Below, one piece after another: positions 11,613 to 23,241 of a stretch of 64,000 bases of DNA (the first letter of the stretch is position 1; each line of letters begins with the position of its first letter). The notes under the pieces are model-generated. The model saw nothing but the letters and a program-made list of their open reading frames with translations. It made no database searches and had not been told where the DNA came from. A program made the translations under genes and the position numbers. Source of the stretch: Loxodes magnus (Eukaryota; Ciliophora; Karyorelictea; Loxodida; Loxodidae); contig CAMPDV010000017.1 in assembly GCA_946699065.1 (NCBI GenBank), positions 744,001-808,000 on the forward strand. The letters run 5' to 3'.

Positions 11613-12400
11613 TTTAATTCAAATTAAGAAGTTAAAAGAAACAATTCAGTCTAAATCTAAAATTTATTTACATAAAATATATTAAAAAATTGTTTATCAT
11701 GATGTTTTTAAGGTAGAAAAAAGATAATAGAAAAATATAAGAATAAGAGAATAATTAAAAGTTAATATATTAATATTAAAATTTAATAAATAAATTTTAA
11801 ATAATAGCAATATTTCATAACTAAGAAGCATTATAAGTTAATAAATGAAATCTCAAATATAACTAGAATATTCTATTAATAAAATTTATTCTATTAAAAT
11901 TATAAAAAATTAAAAATAATTACTAATAACTTAATCATGCCCATAATTTAAATCAATAAAATGAAATATGAAAGATTATATAATAAAAGAGCAAAAAAAG
12001 AAACAATTTATTTTAAATAAATATTAGTAACTTTTTTAACTTTTTTATTTATCTACTTTAATATTTTATTTCAATTAAAAAAATTTATATTTTTATATCT
12101 TTTTCAATTTTATATATCCTTGTAAATAAGAAAATGATAAAAATTTTGTTTATTTATATAAAAGAATAAAAAATGAAGTATTAGTAAATTTTAAAGAAAA
12201 TAAAATAAATTTGGAAATAAAAAGCTTATTGGTTATTAAATTATTTAAAAATAAGAATTGATTTATATAATTAATATTAACAACTTTTTACTAAAAATAA
12301 AGCATAAATAAAATAATTAATTTAAATTATTAAAATCTTAAAATATAGAAATATATATTAAAAATAATCTAATTAAACTTAAATTTTCTTAAAATATATT
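11613..12400. other. AT-rich spacer
   Basis: Extremely AT-rich and low in complexity. No gene, RNA or repeat boundary seen. Confidence 0.5.
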
Positions 12401-13429
12401 ATGAAAGATCAATCTATTCAAGAGTATTTTGCTTTTTTTATGTATCAAACTAAAAAATGTTACAAGCGTATTTAAAGATGAAATTAATAATTTTTATCTT
12501 ACAACTATCTTTATAAAATAACTAAGCTGCTACTAATAAAAATAAAATTAATATTTATTTTTAATTTTTAAGCAGAAGATCTTGATAAAAATTTAATTAA
12601 AAAGCAAATAATTTTTAATTTTCTAGCAATGAATATAATATAAAAGTTTATACAATTATAAATTAAATTAAAGATTAACTTTATTTATTTAAAAAATTAT
12701 GTAATAATTTAATAAAAGACTAAGAAACTAATTTTTAAATTTATATATAGAAATATATGAGAATTTGAATTTCTAAAAATGGAATCTTTTTGATTTATCT
12801 GATATAAATTATTAAATGAAGAAGATTTCAAATTATTTTATAAAATATTTAAAAAATCTTAATCAAAATAAAAAAAAATTGTAAATCAAAATTTTGTAAT
12901 AAAAAATCCGCTTAAAGTTTGTTTTTTCCTAGCAAAATTAAAATAATTTAAAGATACTGAAGAAAATTATTTGTAATTATTTTCAAGGACCTAAGATAAT
13001 TTTGAATAAAAATTTTCATAAATTTATTTTATAATCTTTAATTAATATAAGAACTAAAAAAATATTATGTATAAGAATTTAGATTTAAAAAGAAAAAATG
13101 AAAATTTATTTACTTTTTATTTTTAAGTTAAGGTAATATTTTATTAATAATTAAATTTTATTTAAAAAATAATATTAATTTTACCTGTTAATTAAAATAA
13201 TTAATTTAAGAATTATTTTTATCAACCTCTTTAAATCAAAAAATGTTCTCCTTTATTAAATTAAAAAATTATAAATTAAAAGTTCTTTATTTAAATAATA
13301 TTAAATATATTTATTTTTAGCAATATATTGCACATTTATCTCTTATTTTAAATTTTCATTTTTATAGTTTTAAAGAAAATAATTTCATAATAGTAATTAT
13401 TGCAATTTTTAAGTTATAGATATCTTTGA
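12401..13429 (+). CDS. Possible orphan protein, about 342 residues
   Basis: One frame runs from ATG 12401 to UGA 13427-13429 with all internal UGA read as Trp. The middle part looks like protein, with mixed charge and blocks such as WYKLLNEEDFKLFYKIFKK and FVIKNPLKVCFFLAKLKQF. The last third is dominated by Ile/Phe/Asn/Lys and may be read-through of spacer, or a membrane segment. There is no second copy to test it. I do not recognise a family. An unrelated chance frame is a real alternative because open frames are cheap with this code. Confidence 0.3.
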
Positions 13430-13711
13430 TTTTTTTAATTAAAAATGGTATTATATTTACTCTCTAATCTGAGATTACTAAAATTCGATTCTGATGTCTC
13501 TTGTTGTAATCTTAATTTGATTTAAAAATTTATTTTATGAATCTTATGTAGTTTTTAATTTCTAAAATTCTTTAATTTTATAATTATAGATACAGATATA
13601 GATGTCTCAAGCAAAGCTTATCTAATAGAAATAAATTAGAATATTATTTAAATATTAGCTTTAATTAATTTATTATTCTTTCAATTCTTAAGCTTCATAA
13701 TTTTTCGACTT

Positions 13712-14029
13712 TTTTAATTAATTAATTTTAAACTTAAAGAGTTTTGAACTGCAACTTCTTGCAGTTTAACGACCCCAACACTCCCTTCATGGGATAACGG
13801 GGATATCCTGTTGCTTTCGAAAAGTAGCTGCCAGGGAGCTTCATCGCTATGGGCAGCCAGGCTTCAAGCCCCTACCAGGAGTGGATAATCAAAAGGAAGG
13901 CGTTCCCTTGCAAAGGTTGATTTTGACCAGGGACTTTCTCAACGACAGGAAAGGAACATGTTCCTAGCCATAAAACCAGAAAGTATGATTCAGAAGGTCA
14001 ATCTCAGCTCCCACCATCTTTTTAATTAT
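13712..14029 (-). mobile_element. SINE-like short element S2 with target-site duplication
   Basis: A 318-bp insertion flanked by a perfect 14-bp duplication TAATTTTTCGACTT (13698-13711 and 14030-14043). On the minus strand it begins AAAAAGATGGTGGG, like the coding elements, but has no coiled-coil or knuckle ORF. It ends in the hairpin AACTGCAA-GAAG-TTGCAGTT (13747-13766) and an AT tail (13712-13742). It is much richer in GC than its surroundings. It therefore has the termini of the ORF1-only elements without their coding part. Confidence 0.8.
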
Positions 14030-14110
14030 TAATTTTTCGACTTATAGATCAATTAATTCTACTATTATTTAATTTGAAGCAAAAAAAGAAAGTTAGAGGT
14101 AATGAAATAA

Positions 14111-15034
14111 ATGTTGTATTTGATATTTAGAGCTACTTTATAAAGTCTGAATAGTTTCTTAAGTTCATAAGATACTTTATTGTTGGAATTTGAATCTCTA
14201 AAGTATCAAACTAATACATCTTATTATTCTTATTCCTAATTTAATTTTTACAGCAATATTAGCTAATAGCTATTAGAATAAGAAATTATCTTGTAATTAA
14301 AGATAAATGAGTATGATATTTTTATGAATAAGTTTAATCTTAAAAATCTAATAATTAGCCTTAATAATCTTCCTTTATTGAAAAAGATTTATTTAAGTAT
14401 GTTTAAGTAGGTTATTATTTTATGATTCTTTATAAGATATAAAGTTATTTATTCTTTCTAAAAAGCATATTAGAATATAGAAATCCAATACAATAAAGAG
14501 TGAGTAGAGAAATAATAGACATTATTAGATGAAATTTAAAATAAAGTAGCAATATGTAAGGAATTCATCTCTTTATTTAGAAAAATTACAACATCAGACT
14601 TCTATTGCTTGCTTTAATAAGACTTTTATCTATTAATTTATAAAAGTATTAGTTTTTGGATGTACTTAATAGCTAATTTCCTAATTATATTGTTAATTTT
14701 TGTTGCCAAATACTGTGATTTAATTAATTTTAAGATACAAAGTAAAAGTGTTTTTAATAAAGAAATTATAAAACTAAGAAAAACTAGCAAAATAAGGAAA
14801 AGCTTTGAGATAAACACTAAAATGCCAATTTAATTTAATAGATTATCTTAATACTTTATTAGACTCCTAAATTTAATTTTACCATAATGCATTTTAAATT
14901 AAAATAAGCTATAAATAGATTGCTCCATTTAAATTATTAGTCTTAGCGTATTGGCTGCTTAAGAAATAATTATTGTAACTGGTTAATTAAGTACTAGGAT
15001 AGATAAGGTTTAATAGTATAGTGATATTAATTGA
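14111..15034 (+). CDS. Small membrane protein, 307 residues
   Basis: The ORF runs from ATG 14111 to UGA 15032-15034. The frame gives a coherent protein: a Gln/Ser-rich N-terminal half; an amphipathic middle containing IQNKVAICKEFISLFRK; a strong membrane helix around residues 181-202 (FWMYLIANFLIILLIFVAKY); and a basic stretch after it (KLRKTSKIRKSF). At least one further hydrophobic segment lies near residues 105-125. The last 80 bases lie inside the inverted duplication, so the other arm holds only a 3' fragment (63507-63579, split by an element). No family is recognised. The F-box gene starts 105 bp downstream in the same direction. The model rests on one copy. Confidence 0.5.
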
Positions 15035-15139
15035 ATAGAGTATTATAAGATGATTTGATTAGTTAAAGATGAAGATAGTAAAGGTTAGTTACTAAAACTA
15101 TTATAAGTCTAAGTAAAAATAATATTAAAATAAATTTAA

Positions 15140-17205
15140 ATGCATAGCTTAAGATAAGTTCCCGCTTCTTAGCATTCATAATAGGAACAAGAAGATAAAA
15201 TGTAGCAAGAAAGTAAAAATGTCTATAGCGAATCTAGGTAAAATACTCAATTAAGCTAGCAGTTAGTTTCTTCATAATAAGGATCTTCTTCTCAATCTTA
15301 AAAACTTCTCATACTAACAGAAGAATGATTATAGAGAACTTCTTTAGATAGTCAAAACAAAGGAATTCAAAAAAGATTGCTAGATATAGAATAATTACTA
15401 GGAAAAGAATAGGAATAAGAAGAATTAGTTCCAGCTAGTAAGATAACAAAAGCGAATTTATGGCAGAAAAAATATATTCTACAATTAATATTCTAGTATC
15501 TTAAGAATAAGGACTTCATTAAGCTTCAGCAAGTAAACAAATTTCTTAACTAATTAAATTTCTAGTACACCAAATGTAAAATATTTAACTACAATGGAAA
15601 TAAAAGCTATATAAAGAATAAGATACAATGAACCTTCAAATAACTAGTTATTTCTGATGTTAAAAGTTTAATTATTGATGCTACTTACTTATCAAATAGT
15701 TTATGTGATCTAATATAGAAAATATTTAATCAATGCATTAGACTAAAATAAAAAATTTAGAAAAGAAATAATTTAGTAAAGCTTCAAGAAATATAAATCT
15801 CATTTTGACCTGTATGGAATAGCATACCTCTTCCTAACTTATCAACGTGCTCAAACCTTAAAAAGTTATCTCTCAATAACATGGAATTATTTGACATCAA
15901 CTTATAATTTCTAGAAAATCTAGCATATTTAGAATATATCGAATTGAAGTTTAACTTTGGAAATCAAATAACAGGATCTTTTCTAACTTAATATTGCTAG
16001 CATCTTCAACTGAAAGTATTGAAGATAGAAAGTTAAAAAATTGATTACGAAGAAATAAAGAGTTATTTAGCCTTAAAGAAGCATCAATTAGAGGAAATTT
16101 CTATCAATAATAATGAATAAATTAACCTATTCATAGATTACTGTCCAAATCTTGTTAGGATACATCTGAAGTAAGCCCAATAAATCATTTAGCAAACTTT
16201 CTTCAAAATTGCTAATTCAAATATATAAAGCTTAGCTATAGAAAACGCAACAATTTCCTCTGAAGCTTGATCCCGTTTTTGATCTTAAAAGTATGGCAAA
16301 TTGGAATAAATAAAGATATCAAACTGTAAGAACTTTACTGATGAGCATTTTATAGCTTTATTATAAAACTGCCCTTATTTAAAAAAACTAGACATCTCTT
16401 CCTTAAATTAACTTAAGAATTAAACTGTTGAGGGCATAAAGAATTATGGACAGAACTACGAATAACTTTTTATAGAAGGAATGAACTTTCTAAATAATGA
16501 AACCTTACAATTAATTTTCTAAAGCTGTAAAAAGCTTTTACATATTAAGCTTCAATACATTTGCGAAATAAAAGCAGAAACATTCAAAATTATTGGTGAA
16601 AATTGTGAGTAGCTACATAAATTAGAAATGTTTGGCAGTTAAAGTTATGAGGAAAATTGAATTTAATAGATAGTAAATTATAAGAAAATGAAAGAACTTA
16701 GTCTAGTAAATTGTAAATTAAGAAATAGTGATGTATAATAAATCATTTCACATTGTAGTTATTTAAGCTATTTATGTCTAAATAACAACTAAAATATATC
16801 CTTAGGTGCCTTTCAATTAGAAGACTAAAATGGCCAAGAATATCTTTTATGGAAAAATATAAAATGCTTAGAAATTTATAATGTTTGAGTAAACTATCGC
16901 TGGATTTAGGAGATGAACTAAAGATTCAAACGAATAAGGATTCTTAACGAAATTTCAGAGAAAATAAAAGATGTAGAACTTGATTATAATGAGTTTGTAG
17001 AAGACTAGGAAAGTTAAGAAAGTTAAGAAAGTTAACTTTTAAATTTCTTATTAAGTAACTAGTAAATATCTTAAATTAAGAAACACTAAGTCAATGCATT
17101 TAATTAATAGCTTTATATTCCATAAGTAACTATGCTTCTAATCTTTAGAAATAGCTACTACTAATTTATCTAATTGATATTTCAAAGCTAATTTTTAATT
17201 GGTGA
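15140..17205 (+). CDS. F-box / leucine-rich-repeat protein, copy 1
   Basis: 680 residues if a 23-nt intron (17126-17148) is removed; ends at UGA 17203-17205. A Ser/Gln-rich N-terminus is followed at about residues 94-140 by an F-box-like segment (ILQLIFQYLKNKDFIKLQQV). Many leucine-rich repeats of FBXL type run from about 180 to 620 (LKKLSLNNMELFDINLQFL, LIFQSCKKLLHIKL, LSLVNCKL). The protein is probably a substrate-recognition subunit of an SCF ubiquitin ligase, with the F-box binding Skp1 and the repeats binding substrate. UGA reads as Trp in several repeats. A tandem ESQ repeat near the C-terminus has three units here and two in copy 2. The RING-finger gene lies downstream in the same orientation in both arms. 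A start at 15200 is an alternative. Confidence 0.75.
17126..17148 (+). other. Predicted 23-nt intron in F-box gene
   Basis: GTAACT...TTTAG. The other copy has a 25-nt version here (60534-60558) differing by two T residues. That would break the frame if exonic but is harmless if spliced, and removing either version leads to the same C-terminus ending ..SKLIFNW-UGA. Confidence 0.55.
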
Positions 17206-17910
17206 GTAATAGTTTAAAGGGAAAGAGGTTGATTTAAGATTTTATAAAATAGTATAAAAATGAATGTTCAGTAGTCTATTAAAATGAAAACTTTAATTTG
17301 ATTTACAAAGCAATTATAAATGCTTAGCTTGTATATTTGTATAATAAGCAAGAAAGATAAAAAAGAAAATAGACAAATAGAAAACTCTACTTTAGCAATA
17401 AATATTAGATTAGAGTTTAAATTAAACTTATCTTATAGAACTTTATGTAATATTAGTATTTTATTTATTATAAATATAAAGAGAATTATAGCAAATTAAT
17501 ATAGAAATAAATAATAATTTATATTAATTAAATATCTCATATTCATTTATTTATAATGTAAGTATAAATAACTTAGTAATCACCTATTAAAACTTTTATT
17601 ATATAGCTAAAGTTATATAATATTTTAACTATATAAATTAATATAATATGATCAACATTGCCATAATAATAACTTAATTACAATTCTTTAAAGAGAAACT
17701 AAGTAAGATAAATCTACTATCAAAATAAAAGGAAAACATCTCAGAGTATTAATAGTTTCTCTATGAATAATCAAAAGTAAAAATTAAATTATAAAATTTT
17801 GGATTTATTTATTACAAACTAAGGTAATAAATTAAAAACTTTCTGATGATAATTTAAATTTGGATTAAATAATCAGTCAAATATTAGTTTAAAGCCTATT
17901 TATAAATTAA

Positions 17911-19425
17911 ATGGATAAAGAGAAATTAGACACTAAACTTGCCTGCAATCTTTGCTTCTTACCTTTTAATTTGGGAAGTAATATTCCTAAAGATCTTTAT
18001 TGCTAATGTGTTTTATGTTTTGAATGCTGCAATAAGTATTAATTTTAAGAACAACTAATGTGTCCTTTTGATTATAATATGTTCAAATAGCAAGTTAAAG
18101 AATTATAAACTAATCCTAGGATTTTCTAATTACTCTAATCTCGCTAATAAAATAACAATCTGAAATAGGATTTTCTAAAACTAAAATAGATATAAAGAAT
18201 TACTATATATGAAGCATTTTAAGAATCTAAGACTTAAGCACTACGAAAAATACAAGAAACTTAAAACCAAATCTTCAACAAATTAGAATAAGTAAAATAG
18301 CTAAAAATACTAAACCTAAAGTAGATTATAGCTGAAAATGAATTAAGAAAAAGTAATGAAAGAAGCAACTACAAGTATTTTATATAAAATATAACTAATT
18401 TAAACTAAAGCGAAAGTTATATCTAAAAGTAACAATTTATAAAATACTTTAAATAAGCTGTTTAACTACAAAAACAATTATTTAACTTTTACGTTCCTAA
18501 TATTCTAATTACAATTTTATAATCTAAGATTGAAGAAACTAAAGAGAATTTGTATAGTTTATTTAGCTATTATTACTGTAAGATGAATGAGAAGAAGCAA
18601 ATAAAATTTACAAATCCTATAGAAAAAAGTAAAAAATTAGAAGAAACATCTTCATCTATTAATCAAATAAAAAAAGAGGTTAAATAAAAAACAATCGAAG
18701 AATATATTATAGAAACTTAATTTAATGATCCTTGAGCTTATGATCTATTATTTTTAAAATAAGATTTGATATAACTATCTGATAGAGGAAATCTCATTTT
18801 TGATCAATTATTGTTCGCGCTTTTCTAATATCTTTCGAGCTTTTAAAATTCTAAAGAAGCAATAGAAAATGAAGATTTAATAAGGCAACTGAAATAAATT
18901 GAAGAAGTTACTCCATCTAATATTATTTATTTTTGCATATAAAATATAGAAGGATAAAACATTTGGAATGTGAAAAATTAAAAAGGATACATTTGCTTTT
19001 AAATAAGTTAAGAATGTTAGTTTTATGGATTCTCATTTTTTCCTGCTGTATCAGAAAAAGATGCCATATTGATAAGTTAAGTTTAAATTTGAAGAGGAGA
19101 TTCAGTTCTTTTTGCTAATTAAAAAGATATTATTTACAATAGAAAAGATTATAAAAGAATTTAAAGTGGAAAAAATTGCAAAATTTCTCATAACATTAAG
19201 CCTGACGTAGTAGATATTTACCCCCATCAGTTATATATATTAGCATTTTAATTTTAAATAGGAAGTGCGCTATGCGGTACTGAAGAGATTTTTCTTACAA
19301 CTATAGATGAAAATGAATTTAAATTATAACTTTTCGAAGCAAAAGATATTCCAGCTAGAGACTTATCACTCTATAAAAAAGGAGTTCTTTCAGGCCTATA
19401 TTTCAGAAAAAAGATGATAATATAA
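17911..19425 (+). CDS. RING-finger protein, copy 1
   Basis: About 503 residues from ATG 17911. The N-terminus is a RING-type zinc finger, C12-x2-C15-x15-C31-x-C33-x2-C36-x2-C39-x11-C51-P-F-D54, with a C-terminal CPFD ligand as in some E3 ligases. A Gln/Lys-rich coiled-coil-like region follows to about residue 260, and then a more globular C-terminal region (residues about 270-500) ending RDLSLYKKGVLSGLYFRKK. It is probably a ubiquitin E3 ligase. It lies next to an F-box gene in both arms, which suggests but does not prove linked function. No in-frame UGA follows closely. The first in-frame UAA pair is at 19420-19425, and a UGA one frame away (19415) is identical in both copies, so the exact end is unresolved. 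Confidence 0.65.
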
Positions 19426-19914
19426 TAATTTTAGAATTTATATATTTTTTATATAAAGAAATTAAATTTTAACTAAAATTAAAGATAAAATTTAAAGCAC
19501 TAAATATAAACTTACTATAATATCTATTTTAATTATAAAAACTTATTAAAGATTATTTTCCTTTATTTAGTTTGCTTAAATTTAAGGTTTCTTAAGATTT
19601 AATAAATTAATATATAGAATTATATTTTCTTAGTGTTATGTATATTTGCATATTAATACATCAAATTATTTAGTGAATCAAATATTTTAAATAATAGTTC
19701 TTAATTTATTTTAATCCTTCTAAATGCACATTAATATAATAAATACAAATAATACTTAAATGTAGATAATTATTAATATAATAAAATAACTAAAATAACT
19801 AAAATAAACTAATAGCAATCTATTTTTAATTTTAGGTTAATATTTATAAATATGCTAATAGTGTTCTTTATTTACTCTAAACTTTTTTTTTCCTTAAAAT
19901 TCAAGCTAAAAATT
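19426..19914. other. AT-rich spacer within inverted arm
   Basis: Duplicated in the other arm (57790-58270). No gene seen. Confidence 0.5.
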
Positions 19915-20757
19915 AAAAAACTTTGTTAAAGTAGTCAGCCATCTGACCTATTCTATCAGCTTGTCTCCAATAGTTTGTCATGAATTCCTACTAGGCTTAG
20001 TTAGGTGGTGTAGCACTTCATTAGTGCACCATCCTTTAATATTCTGAATAGTTTTGGTCTTGCATATAGCGTTCCTAATTATATATCCAAGGATAAAGAT
20101 TTTAATTTTTTAAAAAAATTTCTATAAATTTTTCCGCTTTATTTTAGATATATCCTAAATAATTTTTTTAAATATCTTATTGATTCTTTCTTTAAATTTT
20201 GCTTAGTTAGTAACAATATTTTCATTGGTGTTATTTATTGCACACGTAGCATTTTATTCTTCTTTTAAACTATTATTCCTGTAACACTTATTTAATTTAA
20301 ATTTACTACTTATTTTAAATAAACGTTTACTGTTTATTTTAATTTGATGCTTCATTTTCTATTTCCATAGGATCTGATTAATTCTGTTAAAACGAAAATG
20401 GCGTTACCTGAATTTATTATTAATTTAAAGAATTCTTTGTTCCAGTTTGTTTTCTATTTCTTATGATGATTAATATTGTTTCTCAAGTAAAGACGATATT
20501 AGTTTTTCTAATTTTTCTACTTTATCAGTGAGGTATCTATTTTTAAACATAAACTCTTTTAATGACTTAGATAATATTTCTATTTGAGTTAACATCGGAA
20601 GTTTTTTTAATTCTGGATTTCTAAGTGGTTGATGTTCGTCATATCAATCATATTTCTCACTTTCACTCATTGTAATTATTTCGCTTTTTTGTTTTTTAGT
20701 GAATTTTCCTGTATAAATATTTTGTTCAAAGTTCTGTTATTTCTTAGAAGCCATTTT
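19915..20757 (-). mobile_element. Degenerate ORF1-type retroelement L, left-arm copy
   Basis: On the minus strand the ORF starts at 20757 (MASKKQQNFEQNIYTGKF) with a coiled coil (KVEKLEKLISSLLEKQY). No intact zinc knuckle could be made out downstream. The 3' part has the hairpin at 20004-20035 (GGTGATG..CACC type, with CTACRYC in the 3' arm) and a second stem, GTCAG..CTGAC, near 19938-19950. The twin copy is at 56937-57780. The inverted duplication ends exactly at this element's 5' end. Confidence 0.55.
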
Positions 20758-20829
20758 ATTGTATATATAATACTAATAATATCAGCTTTAAAAATTTATG
20801 AAACATGATCAGCTAAATTTTTCTTTTTT

Positions 20830-21865
20830 AAAATAAAAACTGTTTTTCACTTTTGTGTTACTAATATTTATCTTCACGTCTTCTCACCCTTAATGGCCAT
20901 CATCTCTCCATACCTTTTAAATTCATTTCTTTCTATAACTTTCACCTTCCGTTTTTACATAGAGTTTTCCAAAGTACTTTGAAATTTTGCTCTAGTTTTT
21001 ATTATTTATTTATTTATATCTTCAGCAATTCAAGTATATATGTCCAAATTTTTTACATATTTCGCATTTCTTTATATTTTTTGTAATAATATTGGGATTT
21101 TTCTCAGTTACCCAAGTTGTTTATTCTATTTGGCAATTTTATCTTAAAGATACTTAAGCTCGAAATTAAATTTATTCTTGAGTTATTGTCGAATTTATTG
21201 CAATTTTTTCCATTACAAAAAAAACTTTGAATAAAGTGCGCGTAGCACCTCAATGGTGCGCAGCACTATAAGAAATCAATTTTTAAATCTTTAAATTCCA
21301 ATATTCCTTTTGCATCTTCTCTTCTAATTATGGGCAAAGTTGCGGTTCCAATTCTCCAAAGCAAAGGATACCAACAGACGATTACAGGTAAATTTCCAAC
21401 CCATGATGAAGAAATTAATCTGGTCCAAAACTTGGAAGGTTTGCTTCTGAGTTAGTTCATCTTTGGGGAATTCTTTTAATATCTATAGAGGCAAGGTCCT
21501 CCCTATTTAATTAAATTATATAATAAATTTGGACATTAAGACTTCTAATGAATTATAGATTTAATTTGCTAAACTCTGATCTTCTTTTCTTTTGCTTTCC
21601 AGAAGCAATCTAAAATTTAGTTCTTCCTCTTTTAATACCTACATTTTTATTTTTATTTACTAAAATAAGGAATATAGCTATATCATTTCTTGATCATAGA
21701 CTTTCTCAAGCTTTTTTTCTTTTAAAATCTTGGATGTCCAATTTCTAGCATGAATAAAATGATCTTTTTTGAATTCTAGGTTCTTATTTGTCAATGGCCG
21801 ACTACGACTAGTCTGTTAGCTAAGAATTATAAATTTACATTTTAGGGTTTTTTTCCATTTTGATA
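20830..21865 (-). mobile_element. ORF1-type retroelement O, split by a nested short element
   Basis: Minus-strand 5' end near 21865 (ATG at 21856-21858). A coiled coil (LKEEELNFRLLLESKRKEDQ) is read from about 21700-21540. The intact zinc knuckle CEICKKFGHIYLNC is at about 21025-21075. The two parts are separated by the GC-richer block 21236-21510, which looks like a later insertion. The frame is not continuous along the whole element, so this copy is decayed. The ends and target-site duplication were not resolved. Confidence 0.5.
21236..21510 (-). mobile_element. Short SINE-like element S6 nested in element O
   Basis: Non-coding block, minus strand, ending in a strong hairpin (21236-21266) with GTGCTGCGCACC pairing to GGTGCTACGCGCAC. 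This is the terminal motif also seen at 3229, 3645, 54353 and 63892. Its 5' end is not exactly defined; it begins near AGGGAGGACCTTGCC. Confidence 0.5.
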
Positions 21866-22240
21866 TTTTAAATTGGTAAAGTAATAATTTATAGTTTTTA
21901 TTATATACTTTCTATTTTTAATAAAAATAATGAAAAATATATAAACTAATATTAAAAAATTAAGCTAAATAAAATTATTATTTGTTTATGAGAAAATATT
22001 TAACAGTTTTCATTTTAGAAAATTAGATTCAATTTATAAATAATTTTGACTTATGAATCAACCAATAATAAATTAAATTAGAACTAATTAAAAGTTGGAT
22101 TTATATACATTTAAAAAATTATTCATAACTACCAAAAATAAAAAAATATTTAAATATTAAAATATAAAATCTTACTTTTAAATAATAAGATTTTACTTAT
22201 TTAAAATTTATTATCAAATTTTCTTAATTAAGACAAATTT
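21866..22240. other. AT-rich spacer
   Basis: No gene or element recognised. Confidence 0.5.
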
Positions 22241-22252
22241 AAAATAAAATGT

Positions 22253-23076
22253 TTTTTATTTAGTAAACTAAAAGTCAAAAAAAGTTTGCGTTCCCTGGAA
22301 TCTAAACCAGGTTCTCGCTGCCAGTTTTTTAACGTGGTGGAAACCACGACCAAGTTTTTTAAGTGAGGTAACCACTATGATAATCTTCTTGTTCCGTTGG
22401 AAATCTTCTTCTTGAATACTCCTTATGGAGTTACGTATAGTCTTGTAAGTTATCTTCACGTCTTTTGATCTTCCTTTCTCTTTAGTTACTTAAAGCTTTG
22501 GCAAATCTTCAGTAAATGGTTATTTGAATGTCAGAACCAGCATCTTCTATATTTGGTGATTTAAGGCTTGAATTCTGGATATAAGTGGCTCTCTATCTTT
22601 TCTATTCTAGCTATTAGATTCTATTCTTATTTCAATTCTTATTAATTCTATTAGTTCTATGTTTTTTATTCTTATTCAATGTCCATTCTGTCAACTTTGC
22701 TAGATATAAATTAGGATTATAGTCAGAGTTGTTCTTTAGTCACTACTTGACTTTGTATCAGTTGATTCCTTAAACAGTTTGTTTCCTAATTAAGTTCTTC
22801 AATTGTATTTAGGAGTTCCCTTTTCTTTTCCGCGAGATTAAATATTACCTCATCCTGCTTTTAGAAATTTTTCTTCATAAGTCAAATTTGATTATTAATG
22901 ATTCGATTGTATCAGATTCCTGCTCCTTAGTATTCCCTTCAAGGCGCTTTCCTTTTACCGATGGAGGAGAGTCAGGGTCGGTAAGTTCTTTTATTTGATG
23001 TTCTATTTGCTTTTGTGCAAACTTTCTGGCTTTCTTTGCTTCAATTTTCTACTGCTTGCTTAACATCTTTTTTTTA
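22253..23076 (-). mobile_element. ORF1-type retroelement Q, knuckle mutated
   Basis: Flanked by a 12-bp target-site duplication AAAATAAAATGT (22241-22252, 23077-23088). On the minus strand it starts AAAAAAAGATGTTAAGC. The protein starts MLSKQQKIEAKKARKFAQKQ. The knuckle region reads CWFWHSNNHLLKIC, with the second Cys replaced by a UGA codon. The 3' part holds a perfect hairpin CGTGGT-TTCC-ACCACG (22333-22348) and a second one (CCTGG..CCAGG, about 22289-22313). The frame is broken in places. A 63-residue open frame here is only part of this 3' region. Confidence 0.65.
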
Positions 23077-23241
23077 AAAATAAAATGTATGTAGTTATAT
23101 TAAATGCTATTGAAAAATCTATATTATGAATAAAATGGATTAAAGCAAATGTGAAATTTAAATTTTATTTACATATAATTTATATATTTTTGTAATAAAA
23201 TTAAGCAAAACTATTTATTTTAAAATAAAAAAATATATATA

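Larger units (their letters stand above)
14955..20757 (+). repeat. Inverted duplication, left arm (partner 56937-63579)
   Basis: About 5.8 kb that recurs in reverse orientation 36 kb away with very high identity. Through the RING gene the coordinates pair to a constant sum (77682), so there are no indels. In the F-box gene they differ by one in-frame 9-bp repeat and one 2-bp intronic indel. The partner arm is longer because it holds element G. The left boundary is at CTGCTTAAGAAATA. The right boundary coincides with the 5' end of element L. Confidence 0.9.
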
